Below, in pieces: positions 5,700 through 5,760 of a DNA stretch of 5,760 bases (the stretch's first letter is position 1; each line of letters begins with the position of its first letter). Source of the stretch: Prado023 sp039812125. GTDB lineage: Bacteria > Actinomycetota > Actinomycetes > S36-B12 > CAIYMF01. The notes under the pieces were generated by a model, which saw only the letters and a program-made list of their open reading frames with translations, was not told the origin of the DNA and made no database searches. Location: contig JBDHZV010000147.1 of assembly GCA_039812125.1 (NCBI GenBank), positions 1 to 5,760 of the forward strand, written 5' to 3'. The translations under genes and the position numbers were made by a program.

Positions 5700-5760
5700 G
5701 GGCTGGGCGGGCGGGCTGGGCGGGCGGGCTGGGCGGGTGGGCGGGTAGGTGGGCTGGGCG
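5700..5760 (+). repeat. G-rich tandem repeat, truncated by the window edge
   Basis: The 13-bp unit GGGCTGGGCGGGC occurs twice exactly (5700-5712, 5713-5725), then a third time with a change (5726-5738). It degenerates into further GGG runs separated by one or two bases. At least thirteen GGG runs lie in 61 bases on the plus strand, a strong G-quadruplex pattern. It begins five bases after repeat copy D. On the minus strand one frame (5760 to a stop at 5629) would read it as Pro/Ala-rich codons, but coding status cannot be judged from the fragment. Confidence 0.85.

Noticed and set aside
5629..5760. The 3' end of a minus-strand gene reading through the G-rich repeat and copy D to a TGA at 5629.
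   Set aside because: The frame is open for 43 codons, but the product is Pro/Ala low-complexity plus repeat-derived residues. Open frames this long are common by chance in such GC-rich DNA.

Overview
The window is very GC-rich, and its third codon positions are strongly biased to G or C. It contains the start of a Kgd-type multifunctional 2-oxoglutarate enzyme, GTG starts with purine-rich ribosome binding sites, and DUF559 and CAP-domain proteins of the kind common in high-GC Gram-positives. Together these point to the chromosome of an actinobacterium (Actinomycetota). I cannot place it more precisely.

Left to right: (1) 1-389, minus strand, is the first 129 codons of a kgd/sucA-like gene that continues off the left edge. 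(2) 390-496 is a short divergent promoter region. (3) 497-1459, plus strand, is a complete MDR-superfamily NAD(P)H oxidoreductase of the zinc-free quinone-oxidoreductase type. (4) 1597-3105, minus, is an exported seven-bladed FG-GAP beta-propeller protein, convergent with the oxidoreductase. (5) 3209-4282, minus, is a protein with an AbiEi-like N-terminal region and a DUF559 (VSR-like, PD-(D/E)XK) nuclease domain. (6) 4511-5464, minus, is an exported CAP/SCP-domain protein with a beta-rich middle region and a Pro/Ser/Thr linker. (7) 5700-5760 is a G-rich tandem repeat cut by the right edge. The three minus-strand genes from 1597 to 5464 do not look like one pathway. Two encode exported proteins, one a probable nuclease, and each has its own ribosome binding site.

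The most unusual content is not a gene. Four copies of an exactly 80-bp, gap-free, same-orientation element lie at 1477-1556, 3252-3331, 4415-4494 and 5615-5694. Each is built from two direct 19-nt half-repeats 31 bp apart, separated by a conserved GCGACACGG spacer, followed by a third, inverted arm. On the minus strand one copy lies just past the end of each minus-strand gene, and one of these is read in frame into the DUF559 gene's C-terminus. The pattern is gene-element-gene-element. The elements probably act as hairpin terminators or belong to a REP/MITE-like family, but I do not recognise the family. No complete new multi-gene system is visible in the window.
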